DNA of 64,000 nucleotides from UBA11865 sp963749825 (GTDB lineage: Bacteria; Chloroflexota; Anaerolineae; Promineifilales; Promineifilaceae): contig CAVVOI010000016.1 of the NCBI GenBank assembly GCA_963749825.1, positions 124,001 through 188,000 of the forward strand, read 5' to 3'. The translations under genes were made by a program, and so were the position numbers. Numbering within the stretch: position 1 is the first letter of the stretch; every line of letters starts with the position of its first letter. This document shows, piece by piece, positions 42,877-52,693 of the stretch. Under the pieces are notes generated by a model. The model saw nothing but the letters and a program-made list of their open reading frames with translations, was not told the origin of the DNA and ran no database searches.

Positions 42877-44049
42877 ATGGGTAACTGTCGCGCAAAGCTA
42901 TGCTCACCTCACCTCGTTTGGGTTTTTGCCGGCCCATTGACTGAGGTCTTGGATTCGGCCACTTGGCTAGAGACAACGCGCGAATTGCGTAAGTTGGGGT
43001 GGCGGGTCACCCTAATTAACGCAGGATCGCCTGGTCGGCAATCAATTCGGGGAGTAGAAACATTCTGCATCTCCCAGCCTAATATGTATTTTGTTGGAAA
43101 ATTCGTTTTTCATATGAAGCTTCTTCTTTTGCTGGCAAAGTGGTGGTCTGAAATCGATCTGATTATGTTTCACCAAATATCTGCACCATGGATTCTCTCA
43201 TTACGAGTTTTCCGTTCCCTGACCGTCAAGAATAAACCCTGTTTGGTAATGGATACGCGCACGGTACCGATGAGTTTGGAGACATGGAAGGCTCGAACCC
43301 GGGCGATGTTCGAATACCTCATGAACCGGATGGCTAATAAATGGGCAGATGGGCAAACGACTATCACTTGGCGCATGGCCCAGGCAGTCCATGTTCCCAT
43401 ACAGCATTTGTGGGGCACATGGCCTTCAGGCGTAAATCCAGGGCAGTTTAATCCAGCCAAGATGGCCAGGCAATGGCCTTTACCTGGTATGCCGATCTAC
43501 TTGATCTATGTAGGTGTTTTGCACCAGGAACGCAATCTTTTAGCGCTTTGCCATGCGGTAGAGGCAGCAAACAGTGAAGGGATGTCATTTAATCTATCAG
43601 TTGTCGGTGATGGTGGGGAACGCTCAGCTTTGGAAGCATATGCCGGCCAGACGCAAGGGCGAATTCAAGTGATTCCACCGGTACCACACGAGCAAATTCC
43701 AACGTTGTTAGCGCAATCACATGTGGGTGTATTGCCCTTCCGAGACGAAGAGTGCTTTCGGGTATCCAGCCCTATCAAACTATTCGAATACATGGCCGCC
43801 GGGCTACCGATTTTAGCTACCCGGATAGCCTGTCATACAGATGTAGTGAGTGGAGGTGAGTTTGTTTTTTGGTCCGAAGGAGATTCTGTCGCAGATCTGC
43901 GCTTGGGGCTCATGCAGGTCTGGCAAAATCAATCCTCACTCAGTAGGATGGGAAGCGAAGCAGCCACCGCTGCCAACTTCTGGACGTGGCAAGCGTCGGC
44001 CAGGAAACTGAGCGCTGCACTAAAACATGGAATGGAAGGGCGATGTTAG
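42877..44049 (+). CDS. GT4-family glycosyltransferase
   Basis: This 390-residue protein begins directly after the polymerase stop. The C-terminal Rossmann domain has YVGVLHQERNLLALCHAV, SVVGDGGERSALE, VPHEQIPTLLAQSHVGVLPF and PIKLFEYMAAGLPILATR, with the donor-binding Glu in the last motif. It adds one sugar of the repeat unit; the sugar cannot be predicted. Confidence 0.85.
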   Translation: MGNCRAKLCSPHLVWVFAGPLTEVLDSATWLETTRELRKLGWRVTLINAGSPGRQSIRGVETFCISQPNMYFVGKFVFHMKLLLLLAKWWSEIDLIMFHQISAPWILSLRVFRSLTVKNKPCLVMDTRTVPMSLETWKARTRAMFEYLMNRMANKWADGQTTITWRMAQAVHVPIQHLWGTWPSGVNPGQFNPAKMARQWPLPGMPIYLIYVGVLHQERNLLALCHAVEAANSEGMSFNLSVVGDGGERSALEAYAGQTQGRIQVIPPVPHEQIPTLLAQSHVGVLPFRDEECFRVSSPIKLFEYMAAGLPILATRIACHTDVVSGGEFVFWSEGDSVADLRLGLMQVWQNQSSLSRMGSEAATAANFWTWQASARKLSAALKHGMEGRC

Positions 44050-44073
44050 CGTACCCGAAGAGGTAATTTTCGA

Positions 44074-45372
44074 ATGAAAGTCCTCATGTGTAACAGCTTC
44101 TACTACTTAAGGGGTGGCGCAGAGCGTTGTTTCTTTGACCTGATGCATTTGCTGGAGTCACACGGGCATGAGGTGATTCCTTTTAGTATGGTAGATGTTC
44201 GGAATCAGCCGTCTGCATATGACAGTTATTTTCTCAGTAAAGTAGATTTTCCCAGTCATCTAAACAACAGTAATAGCTTGGAGGCAAAGTTGAGGCTGGT
44301 GGAAAGGGTTCTTTATTCTCGCGAAGCAAAAAGTAAGATAAAGGCGTTAATCGAAGCGACGCAACCAGATATTGCCCATGTGCATGGCATTGCCCATGAA
44401 ACGTCTCCTTCAATCTTGCCAGCAATCAAAAAAGCAGGTATTCCGATTGTGCAAACGTTACATGATTATAAATTGCTATGCCCAAATACAAGTTTTGTGT
44501 CACAAGGGGTGATTTGTGAGAAGTGTAAGAAGCATCGGTATTATAATGTTGTGCGTTACCGCTGTAAGCGCGACTCTTTAGCGGCTAGCTTGCTGGCGGG
44601 AATGGAGTTGTATTTCCATAAGGCGACCAAGATCTACGAAGGAAATGTTGACCTATTTATATCTCCTAGCAGGTTTTTGCAAAATAAGGTAACAGAATAT
44701 GGCATCCAAAATCCGATTGTACATCTACCAAATTATGTCAATTTAGATGATTTCCAACCCTGTTTCAAGCCACTGGATTATTTTGTTTTTAGTGGTCGTC
44801 TGACGCAGCTGAAGGGAGTGGAAACTTTGTTGGCTGCCATGAGGCAGGTGAAGGAGTCGCACCTATATGTAGCAGGGGCAGGAGAGTTAGAGAGACATCT
44901 TAAAGCTTACGTACTCGAACAAAGGATCACTAATGTTACTTTCGTAGGGCATCTGAATAAGTCCGATCTCATTGCCCTGATCCAACGGGCATTGTTCACG
45001 GTTGTTCCTTCTGAATGGTACGAAAATTATCCCATGACCGTCCTGGAATCCTTCGCTTGTGGCACGCCTGTCATTGGGACCAATATTGGTGGAATTCCAG
45101 AGCTAGTCCGTGACGGTGAAAATGGCTTGCTGTTTGAGCCAGGGAATGTAACAGATCTGGCAAAAAAGATTTACGATATGTTACGAAATCGGGAGCAGGC
45201 AGTGACCATGGGGCGAATCGGGCGACGGCAAGTGGAGCAGACCAACTCCCCTGAGCGCCATTACCGGCAGACAATTCGAATTTACAAGCAACTGGTGCAA
45301 GATGGGACCAGCGACCGGATTGACGAATCAAACACCAAGCATAATTTAGAAATGATGCGGCGCCGCCAATGA
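44074..45372 (+). CDS. GT4-family glycosyltransferase
   Basis: A 432-residue protein with N-terminal MKVLMCNSFYYLRGGAERC, an unusual CEKCKKHRYYNVVRYRCKR cysteine-rich segment in the acceptor domain, and the C-terminal VFSGRLTQLKGVETLLAA, VPSEWYENYPMTVLESFACG and GTNIGGIPELV. It is of the type found in capsule clusters. It overlaps the next start by four bases. Confidence 0.87.
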   Translation: MKVLMCNSFYYLRGGAERCFFDLMHLLESHGHEVIPFSMVDVRNQPSAYDSYFLSKVDFPSHLNNSNSLEAKLRLVERVLYSREAKSKIKALIEATQPDIAHVHGIAHETSPSILPAIKKAGIPIVQTLHDYKLLCPNTSFVSQGVICEKCKKHRYYNVVRYRCKRDSLAASLLAGMELYFHKATKIYEGNVDLFISPSRFLQNKVTEYGIQNPIVHLPNYVNLDDFQPCFKPLDYFVFSGRLTQLKGVETLLAAMRQVKESHLYVAGAGELERHLKAYVLEQRITNVTFVGHLNKSDLIALIQRALFTVVPSEWYENYPMTVLESFACGTPVIGTNIGGIPELVRDGENGLLFEPGNVTDLAKKIYDMLRNREQAVTMGRIGRRQVEQTNSPERHYRQTIRIYKQLVQDGTSDRIDESNTKHNLEMMRRRQ

Positions 45373-46553
45373 GAGAGCAAAGAATGAAGAAAAGGATAGC
45401 CTATTTGGGTATAAAGGGGTTACCCTCCCAGGCTGGTGTAGATAGAGTTGTAGAAGCGATCGTTTGTGGGCTTGACAAGTCGCGGTACCAGCCATTCGTT
45501 TATTGCAGCCGTCGCGTCGTGCCGGAGGGCACCAATATTCCTGGGGTTCAGCTGATCAGATTGCCATCTATGCCTGGTAAGCACATGCACGCCACTATTC
45601 TGTACTTGTTTTCAGCGTTACACGCCCTAATCCTTGGAAATTATGATCTGATTCATCTGCATAATGTGGAGGCCTCTTTTGTGCTTCCCTTACTACGATT
45701 GCGCTACAAAATAATTGCTACATCTCATGGTTCGGCCCAGGCTAACGGTAAATGGAGCGAAGTGGCCAAGAACCTCATCCGCCTGACAGAGTATCCTTTT
45801 ATATATCTAACTAATTGCCTAACATGTGTTTCGCAGCCCTTGGCCACCTATTATCGACGCCGATATAGTAAGAATGTGCACCTAGTACCAAATGGTATCT
45901 ATGCCAACAGCAAGATTGATCATGAGATGACGGCCAAAATTCTCAAAATCAATGAAGTCGATGCCGGAAACTATATTCTGTTTGCCGCCGGGCGTATTAT
46001 ACCAACTAAGGGTTGTCATTATCTTATGGAAGCATTTCGAAATCTTGACCGTGAAATCAGCCTATTGATAGTCGGGGACACGTCTCATGTTCCAGAATAC
46101 GGGCGGAAACTACAGCAAATGGCGGATGATCGTGTGCGATTCATTCCATTCATCTCTTCCAAGGCAACTTTATATGGACTGGTTCAATCCTCATTGCTGT
46201 TCGTTTTTCCTTCACTTGGGGAGGCGATGTCGGTAATGCTGCTTGAGGTGGCTGCTCTTGGTGTGCCCATCGTGTGCAGCGATATCCCTGAGAATGTTTG
46301 TGTGCTGCCAGAAAAGGCTTTGTATTTTAAATCGGGAAACGTTGGTGATCTTCAAGCTAAATTGACTTGGGCGGTGGAACACCCGGAAAAAATGAAGGAG
46401 TTGGCTACAGCAGCACAAGAATGGACCAACCGGCAATACCTATGGGACATGATCATCCCCCAGTATCAGGTTCTTTACGAAACAGTTTCGGGAGGACGAG
46501 GGGCTGAATCGGCCCTAGTATCAGCAATTACAGATCAGATTGAATATGAGTAA
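45369..46553 (+). CDS. GT4-family glycosyltransferase
   Basis: This 394-residue protein has KRIAYLGIKGLPSQAGVDRVVE at the N-terminus, a donor domain with FAAGRIIPTKGCHYLMEAF, and FPSLGEAMSVMLLEVAALGVPIVCSD. The ATG overlaps the preceding stop (ATGA), so translation is coupled. Its specificity is unknown. Confidence 0.87.
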   Translation: MREQRMKKRIAYLGIKGLPSQAGVDRVVEAIVCGLDKSRYQPFVYCSRRVVPEGTNIPGVQLIRLPSMPGKHMHATILYLFSALHALILGNYDLIHLHNVEASFVLPLLRLRYKIIATSHGSAQANGKWSEVAKNLIRLTEYPFIYLTNCLTCVSQPLATYYRRRYSKNVHLVPNGIYANSKIDHEMTAKILKINEVDAGNYILFAAGRIIPTKGCHYLMEAFRNLDREISLLIVGDTSHVPEYGRKLQQMADDRVRFIPFISSKATLYGLVQSSLLFVFPSLGEAMSVMLLEVAALGVPIVCSDIPENVCVLPEKALYFKSGNVGDLQAKLTWAVEHPEKMKELATAAQEWTNRQYLWDMIIPQYQVLYETVSGGRGAESALVSAITDQIEYE

Positions 46554-47406
46554 ACATCCCCGAGTAAGCATCGGTCTGCCTGTATTTAACGGTGAAAATT
46601 TTTTATCAGAAGCTTTGGACTCGATCCTCGCTCAGACTTACCCAGATTTTGAATTAATCATCTCAGATAATGGGTCAGTCGACGCTACGGAAGAGATATG
46701 CCGATCGTATATCGCCAACGACGATCGTGTTAAGTATTATCGCAATGATAGAAACAGAGGGGCGGCCTGGAACTATAACCGCGTATTTTACTTATCTACG
46801 GGCGAGTACTTCAAGTGGGCAGCCCATGATGACCTATGCGGGCCGGAGTTTCTAGAGAGTTGTACAAGGGTGCTTGACCATGATCCTGGAATAATCCTTT
46901 GTTATACCCGAACCCTAGCGATAGATGAAAAAGGAAACGTGGTTAGCAGTTATGCTATCAAGCCCAAAGCAGGCTCTCCGAAGCCAGCGGAACGCTTTTA
47001 TGAATTTGTATGCGTTCCTCATCCATGCGTTGCAGTTTTCGGGTTGATACGTTCAAGTATCCTGGCAAAAACATCGTTAATTGGAGATTATGCGGCATCA
47101 GACAGACCGTTGCTTGGCGAGCTAAGTCTTCTAGGGCGTTTCCACGAAATCCCTGAACCAATGTTCTTCTATAGAAATCATTCTCAACAATCCTGGCAAT
47201 TGTACTCAACTGAACAAGCTCAGGAGGAATGGTATGATCCCCGTAGAGTCAAGAAAAAAACCTTCCCACACTGGCGTCTCTTTAGGGAGCACTTCCGCTC
47301 GATCAACCGCGTACCTCTTCCTTGGCAGGAACGTATGTGGTGTTATCTGTATATGGGTTGGTGGCTACGGAGAAAATGGCGAGTATTAGCCAAAGACCTG
47401 CTTTGA
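46546..47406 (+). CDS. GT2-family glycosyltransferase
   Basis: The roughly 286-residue protein starts HPRVSIGLPVFNGENFLSEAL and has LIISDNGSVDATEEI and FKWAAHDDLCGPEFLE, the nucleotide-sugar and DxD-type metal region (HDD). GT2 enzymes invert the sugar linkage. It overlaps the previous gene by eight bases. Confidence 0.87.
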   Translation: MSKHPRVSIGLPVFNGENFLSEALDSILAQTYPDFELIISDNGSVDATEEICRSYIANDDRVKYYRNDRNRGAAWNYNRVFYLSTGEYFKWAAHDDLCGPEFLESCTRVLDHDPGIILCYTRTLAIDEKGNVVSSYAIKPKAGSPKPAERFYEFVCVPHPCVAVFGLIRSSILAKTSLIGDYAASDRPLLGELSLLGRFHEIPEPMFFYRNHSQQSWQLYSTEQAQEEWYDPRRVKKKTFPHWRLFREHFRSINRVPLPWQERMWCYLYMGWWLRRKWRVLAKDLL

Positions 47407-47443
47407 CAAGCAACAATTCAAGTACAGGCAGAATATCATCTCT

Positions 47444-48619
47444 ATGAATATTGTCTTCATCCAATTTTATCAAGATCCAAATGTTGATTTTGCGGAAATA
47501 GCCTCTGCGTTACGATCGCGCGCGCATACCGCTTGGGTCGGATCGTGTGATAGCGCTGGGGATTTGATATGGAAAGATGGAAACCGCGTCGTGGCTACCT
47601 TGCCTGGGCCGACGCTAATGCCTGAATCCCTGCTCCGAGTTAATTGGCTTTCACCAATCATAAGGCGAGTGGCATTTTTGGGTTTCATGATACGAATTCG
47701 TGGCTTTTTGCGCCAACACCAACCGGACTTTGTTCAGGTCAATCCAAGCAACGCATTATTGTTTTGGTTATTACCCTTATTTATGCCAGGCCAAATGTAT
47801 TTCATCCTTGACTTCAGGCAAATTGGTGAGCGTCATGTTCCAGGTTTGGCAGGGCGTTTAAAAGCAAGGCTCAATGATTGGGTACGTTTCTTCGTGGCTA
47901 CATCGATTTTCGATCATGCATGCTTCTTGCATCCAGCAGGAGCAAAAAAGGTACTTGGAAAAAACTGGATCAAGTGGGGAAGCGTCGTTCCAATGGGTGT
48001 AGACCAACAATTTTTGGACTATTGTGATCCAAAGATAGAGGAAGCGTGCGCAGATAAGCCGGTTCGCTTCATTTATTTGGGAAGACTCGCTAAAGTGCGT
48101 CGTCTCGAGTCAATCTTGTACGCCGTTCAGCTTATGTTAAGTCAATCCGGTCGATTCGAATTTGTTTTCTTAGGTTCCGACTATACGAAAGGTTATTACC
48201 AAAAACTGGTTAATGAATTAAACATCGATTCATCCGTCATCATGCAGACACCGGTGCCGTACAAAGATGTTCCGCGGATCGTATCCGCTTTTGATGTTGC
48301 TTTAGCTTATGTGCCTGAACATCCTGCAGACTGGCAATACCATCCAACAATTAAGATCTTGGAATACAGGGCCTTGGGCATACCAATCATTGCCACCGAC
48401 TTTGAGCCTAATCGCGATATTGTAGAGGATGGTGTGAATGGTTTGCTCGTGAAGAGTTCTGTGGAATGTTTGGCAGAAGGAATGCTTCGCTTTATCGTTG
48501 ATCGGGATTTTCTTGAGCGTTGCCAGGTGAACGCGCTTACGATGCGCCAGGGTATCACGTGGAATGAAGCGTCTGAATTGTACGAGCGGCAAGTTTACAG
48601 GCCACTTCTCAATGGCTAG
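47444..48619 (+). CDS. GT4-family glycosyltransferase
   Basis: The 391-residue protein has IYLGRLAKVRRLESILYAV, FEFVFLGSDYTKGYYQKL, VPYKDVPRIVSAFDVALAYVP and HPTIKILEYRALGIPIIATD in its donor domain. It lies 37 bases after the GT2 gene. Its N-terminal part is more divergent than those of its neighbours. Confidence 0.82.
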   Translation: MNIVFIQFYQDPNVDFAEIASALRSRAHTAWVGSCDSAGDLIWKDGNRVVATLPGPTLMPESLLRVNWLSPIIRRVAFLGFMIRIRGFLRQHQPDFVQVNPSNALLFWLLPLFMPGQMYFILDFRQIGERHVPGLAGRLKARLNDWVRFFVATSIFDHACFLHPAGAKKVLGKNWIKWGSVVPMGVDQQFLDYCDPKIEEACADKPVRFIYLGRLAKVRRLESILYAVQLMLSQSGRFEFVFLGSDYTKGYYQKLVNELNIDSSVIMQTPVPYKDVPRIVSAFDVALAYVPEHPADWQYHPTIKILEYRALGIPIIATDFEPNRDIVEDGVNGLLVKSSVECLAEGMLRFIVDRDFLERCQVNALTMRQGITWNEASELYERQVYRPLLNG

Positions 48620-49173
48620 TGCATACAAGAAAGCTACGCTGACTAGTATCTTAAAAGGGAATAGCGTTGAGGGAACCTTGGTTTTTTTGAGCAATGTTTA
48701 TCAAATGAAGATGTATTATACCTGTCCCGTACTTGAAATCAGTAGCACAGATGTGTAAAGGATATGCTGGCGAAAGAGAATCGATCAGATGGATCCCCGA
48801 ATAATCGCTTTCACCACAATAATCCTCAATGTGGATTCGGGCGCAACATACTGATTCATTTCCAATAGGCTGCAGAACGAATTTCCTGACCCAGAGTATC
48901 ATCGTAATGAAGTGATGGCTTCACCAGAAAACCATAAGGATCGATTATTGAGGAAATCGCCTTCACCCGGAGTCGTGATGCAACTAGATTGCTGCAGGAT
49001 CAGTATGATGTACCAGCCACAAAGATTTTTTTCGTGAGTCTGGATAGAGCAGGAGCAATTAAACAGGAAACGCTCCTGACTAACTCGCGTCTTCTATCAA
49101 TGCTTCAGAAGTTAATATTCTTACTAATTATGAGGCTGTTAAAGCACTTACAATGAATGGTAAAGGATCAATA
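48620..49173. other. 554-bp gap in the EPS cluster
   Basis: No convincing gene was found. Around 48945-49050 a frame without a proper start reads EEIAFTRSRDATRLLQDQYD and TKIFFVSLD, possibly a glycosyltransferase remnant. A short frame at 48612-48758 is not recognised. Confidence 0.4.
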
Positions 49174-50022
49174 ATGGCTAACCGCTTACCAAATAGACAT
49201 CTTAATAAAGAGCGATTGGTTACATCTTCTATCGTCCTGAAAATTGGCGCATCAATAAACCGAGTACCTAAACAGCCAATCTTCATCGTAGGAACGGGGC
49301 GAAACGGGTCAACATTATTAGTCAAAATACTTGGGTCTCATTCAGAGTTGATTAGCTTTCCAGGAGAAGCTAATCAACTCTGGCATCCCAAATTGTTTCC
49401 AGATGACAAAGCCGAAATTGAGATTCCTCCAATAGAAGTCGATCCCCAATACTTTACCAAGGTTTCGCTCGATAATTGGCCCCCTGAGCACCCAAACAAA
49501 ATCCGCCATACATTTTCAGGGTATTATGCGATCTGGGGTAAGGGGAGAATATTCGTCCTTAAGAGCGCAATGATATCATTCATGATTCCGAAAATATTAG
49601 ATGTCTTTCCTGATGCAAGGTTCATTCACATTTATCGCTCAGGTCCCTCAGTAATTGAATCGTATTTCAAGAAAAATTTTGGCAAATACTCTCACTTCAG
49701 CTGCAGTGAAGAGGAGTACCGCCTAATCTGTGCCAGATATTGGAATTCATGTATCATGGAAATAGAGCGTGTTAAGGAAAATATGCCGTTGCAATCGGAG
49801 CAGGCTTTCTTTGAATTAAGCTATGAGGAATTATGTGTTAGTCCAAAAAAACTACTTGACCAGTTGACACGCTATTTTGATCTAGAAGACGGGGATTTCG
49901 ATTTTGACATCTCTCAGATTGAGAGCAGGAATTACAAAGTAGGCGATTATATGGCCGATGATAAGTGGCAAGAATGTTTAGTAGCGATGGAGCCAGCCTT
50001 GAAATTGAAGGGGTATATTTAA
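49174..50022 (+). CDS. sulfotransferase
   Basis: The roughly 282-residue product has the PAPS 5'-phosphosulfate loop IFIVGTGRNGSTLLVKIL at the N-terminus, an acidic FPGEANQLWHP, and the 3'-phosphate region FIHIYRSGPSVIESY with conserved Arg and Ser. The ATG at 49174 follows AAAGGA. It probably sulfates the polysaccharide or its lipid-linked precursor, making a sulfated EPS likely. Confidence 0.85.
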   Translation: MANRLPNRHLNKERLVTSSIVLKIGASINRVPKQPIFIVGTGRNGSTLLVKILGSHSELISFPGEANQLWHPKLFPDDKAEIEIPPIEVDPQYFTKVSLDNWPPEHPNKIRHTFSGYYAIWGKGRIFVLKSAMISFMIPKILDVFPDARFIHIYRSGPSVIESYFKKNFGKYSHFSCSEEEYRLICARYWNSCIMEIERVKENMPLQSEQAFFELSYEELCVSPKKLLDQLTRYFDLEDGDFDFDISQIESRNYKVGDYMADDKWQECLVAMEPALKLKGYI

Positions 50023-50100
50023 GAATGATAGCAGCCCTTTATGAAAAAGAGCATTTGCCAAAATTGCAGCAAATTGACCGCAAAATTGGATGCTGATCGG

Positions 50101-51762
50101 ATGAATAAATTCGCAATCAAAACGAATTTTGCTTTCGCCATAGGGCATTTACTGGCGTTGGTTCTGATCCTATTGCCAAGCACCCAAGCTGATGGCAAAA
50201 GCATCTATGTATCGCCAAGAGGCATGGACAACAACTCCGGTACGATCGCCCAGCCATTGGGAACCATTCAGGCTGCGGTAGATAAAGCTAATCCAGGCGA
50301 CACAGTTTATGTTCACGGTGGCACTTATGTTGAAGCAGTAAGAATCAGACGTTCGGGAACTAAAGATAATCCCATCACTGTCACGGCTTACCCAGGAGAA
50401 ACTCCGGTGATCGATGGGCGTGCCGGCATAGATTGTCTAAACTGTGGTCTTCCTGCTGGACCCATTGTTAACAATTGGATAGACCCCAGAACGGGTAGGG
50501 GCTTGAAATGGAATCCCCTAGTCAGTATACAAGGCAATCACGTCATTTTTGATGGATTCATAGTAAAACGTTCCATGGGGAGGGGAATCCAAGTTTTGGG
50601 CAATGAGAAGAAGGTTTCCAATGTAACATTGAGGAATAACCAAGTACTTGATAGCCGTAGCAATGGGATTCTATTGGAGGGGGACAAAGGTATTGAAAAA
50701 ATTCATATTGAGAACAATGTTGTCTGGCACTCAAGCAGTTATGCGCCATGGGTTGATGGAAGGGACTCAAGTGTGTATTGGGGAGCAGCATTAGTGGTCA
50801 AGAATTCAAATAATATCACCGTACGAGGAAATACAGTTTACGAAAATTGGGGGGAAGGTATTAATGTGCTGAAGGACTCAACTTATGTCACCGAGGAAGA
50901 TAATATTGTCTATGACAACTTTGCTTTACAAATCTATGTTGATCGAGCCCATCATGTTACTCTGCAGCGAAACTTAGTCTATCATACCAATAATCCTGAT
51001 TGGAGACGGGGCGGAGACCCCTCGCCCTGTATCGTTGTCAATAATGAACCATATAGTTATGACTATACAATAACCAATAATATAGATATCGTTAACAATA
51101 TTGCTGTTGGTTGTAGTCAAATCTTTGCGCTATGGGGCAGTTTAGGTCAGGGTTTTGACGACTTCCTTGTGGCTCATAATACTTTTGTGAATGCCGTAAG
51201 AATCGGATCCGACAAGACCTCACGGGTAGTCAATTATAATGGTGATGACTATCGCAATTTCAAGTTTGAAAACAACGTCATCTATCAAGGAAATACTTCA
51301 AATGGCCACGAAGTTGGCTGGTCCAATTCTAGTGTTTCTTTTGCCAACAATCTTTGGTACCCACATCATCCAGAAAATGGTGGGGGATCAGGCCCAGGAG
51401 ATATTGTTGGCCAATTACCACAATTTGCAGATCCTCGCGCTTACGAACTGCCAGAAAAATGGATACAAAAACCTGACAGCTCCTGGTTTCGAATCAAATC
51501 CAGTTCACCTGCCATTGATAGCGGCAAAGTATCTGAACCATTCCTGTCTCGCACCAATATCTTGATAGATTTCTTCTTTGGATCACGAGACTCCAATCCA
51601 GATATTGGTGTTCACGAATACGCAAATTTTCTGCCTAAATTTAAGAAGAATTTCTTTTTATGGATTAAGAAAATTCTTATCTTTAAAAACACAATCCCCG
51701 GATTGTTACTGCGTTTAGCAATTAATGTCTATCCAGTCATGAATTGGGTGGGTCTGGACTAG
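50101..51762 (+). CDS. secreted right-handed beta-helix protein
   Basis: The product has a signal peptide (NFAFAIGHLLALVLILLPSTQADG) and KSIYVSPRGMDNNSGT, GTIQAAVDKANPGDTVYVHGGTY, the start of PL6/NosD/AlgG-like helices. Many Asn-rich coils follow (NVTLRNNQVLDSRSNGI, NNITVRGNTVYENWGEGI). Such proteins are polysaccharide lyases or epimerases acting on EPS. It has a short hydrophobic-basic C-terminus. An earlier start at 50041 is possible. Its stop overlaps the stop of the convergent PPTase gene at a CTAG. Confidence 0.82.
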   Translation: MNKFAIKTNFAFAIGHLLALVLILLPSTQADGKSIYVSPRGMDNNSGTIAQPLGTIQAAVDKANPGDTVYVHGGTYVEAVRIRRSGTKDNPITVTAYPGETPVIDGRAGIDCLNCGLPAGPIVNNWIDPRTGRGLKWNPLVSIQGNHVIFDGFIVKRSMGRGIQVLGNEKKVSNVTLRNNQVLDSRSNGILLEGDKGIEKIHIENNVVWHSSSYAPWVDGRDSSVYWGAALVVKNSNNITVRGNTVYENWGEGINVLKDSTYVTEEDNIVYDNFALQIYVDRAHHVTLQRNLVYHTNNPDWRRGGDPSPCIVVNNEPYSYDYTITNNIDIVNNIAVGCSQIFALWGSLGQGFDDFLVAHNTFVNAVRIGSDKTSRVVNYNGDDYRNFKFENNVIYQGNTSNGHEVGWSNSSVSFANNLWYPHHPENGGGSGPGDIVGQLPQFADPRAYELPEKWIQKPDSSWFRIKSSSPAIDSGKVSEPFLSRTNILIDFFFGSRDSNPDIGVHEYANFLPKFKKNFFLWIKKILIFKNTIPGLLLRLAINVYPVMNWVGLD

Positions 51763-52532
51763 ATGTTGGCGGTCGATTCTAACCCGGATGAGATGTTTGC
51801 AGGTTGCGCAGCATATTCCCACAATTGAAGCTGCTTACCAGTTGCCTCAACCGCAAGCGCACCTTGGTAGCCTTCTGGAACCACCACTGAAAATAGGGTC
51901 CATTGCCGAGCATCATCCTTGTTGCCGCCTATGCTTAACAGCCGGACTGGTTCACCGGGCGTCAAAGTAACATCGAAGGCACTCAGTGGATAAGAAAGCC
52001 CCTCGCCAACTGCCTTAATGAATGCCTCTTTGCGTGTCCAACAACGATAAAAGGCGGTTGTTTGTAACTCCCTCGGTAGTGACCTTAGCGTCTTACGCTC
52101 TCCAGGGGAGAAGAAACGCTCGGCAATAGCCAGCGCGTCGGTCAATTCCCTTTCAGCTTCCAGGTCAACGCCGATAGCGTCATCCAAGCAGAAGGCATAT
52201 AGAACCAGATTGCCGGAATGAGCCAGGTTGAATCGTAACTCGCCGCCGGACAAGAATGGCTTACCATGTTCGCTATACAAGATTTCGATTTCTGTGGGAG
52301 ATTCGTGCAGGTAACGGCCGAGCAAGACGCGCAGCATCCCCCGCCCAGCAATGTAGTGTTCCCTATCACGGTCAAAGTGGAATCGTTCAGCACGCTCGTT
52401 CTCGTCATCTCCAAGCAACGTTTTGTAGACTCTCAAATGATCCAGCGACACGTTAAGATCAGCTTGCCATACATGCACAGCATCTGTGGTAAGTTGTGGA
52501 TTGCTCGGACCTTTGGGCCAGGAGTCAAACAT
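51759..52532 (-). CDS. Sfp-type 4'-phosphopantetheinyl transferase
   Basis: The roughly 257-residue protein has AERFHFDRDREHYIAGRGML, LRFNLAHSGNLVLYAF, the Mg-binding AIGVDLEAER and FYRCWTRKEAFIKAVGEGL, all Sfp signatures. It activates the carrier domains of the three NRPS genes upstream in the same direction. The start is uncertain: ATG at 52532 or TTG at 52589; neither has a clear Shine-Dalgarno. Confidence 0.92.
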   Translation of the reverse strand: MFDSWPKGPSNPQLTTDAVHVWQADLNVSLDHLRVYKTLLGDDENERAERFHFDRDREHYIAGRGMLRVLLGRYLHESPTEIEILYSEHGKPFLSGGELRFNLAHSGNLVLYAFCLDDAIGVDLEAERELTDALAIAERFFSPGERKTLRSLPRELQTTAFYRCWTRKEAFIKAVGEGLSYPLSAFDVTLTPGEPVRLLSIGGNKDDARQWTLFSVVVPEGYQGALAVEATGKQLQLWEYAAQPANISSGLESTANI

Positions 52533-52693
52533 AACCAAAGCTTTTGTTTTGTCGTTGTGGAAATTAGCGATTGTTAACCAAGACCACAATGGGACATCTC
52601 AAAATATAATCAAACCAGCCTATTGATCCTATCCGAAATAGTGCAGGAAACAGGCTTTTTTCATTATCTTCAGTGTTATACAAATTTGTCCTT

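Noticed and set aside
48651..48902. An 83-codon minus-strand frame in the EPS gap
   Set aside because: No ribosome binding site, no recognisable family and opposite to the operon direction.
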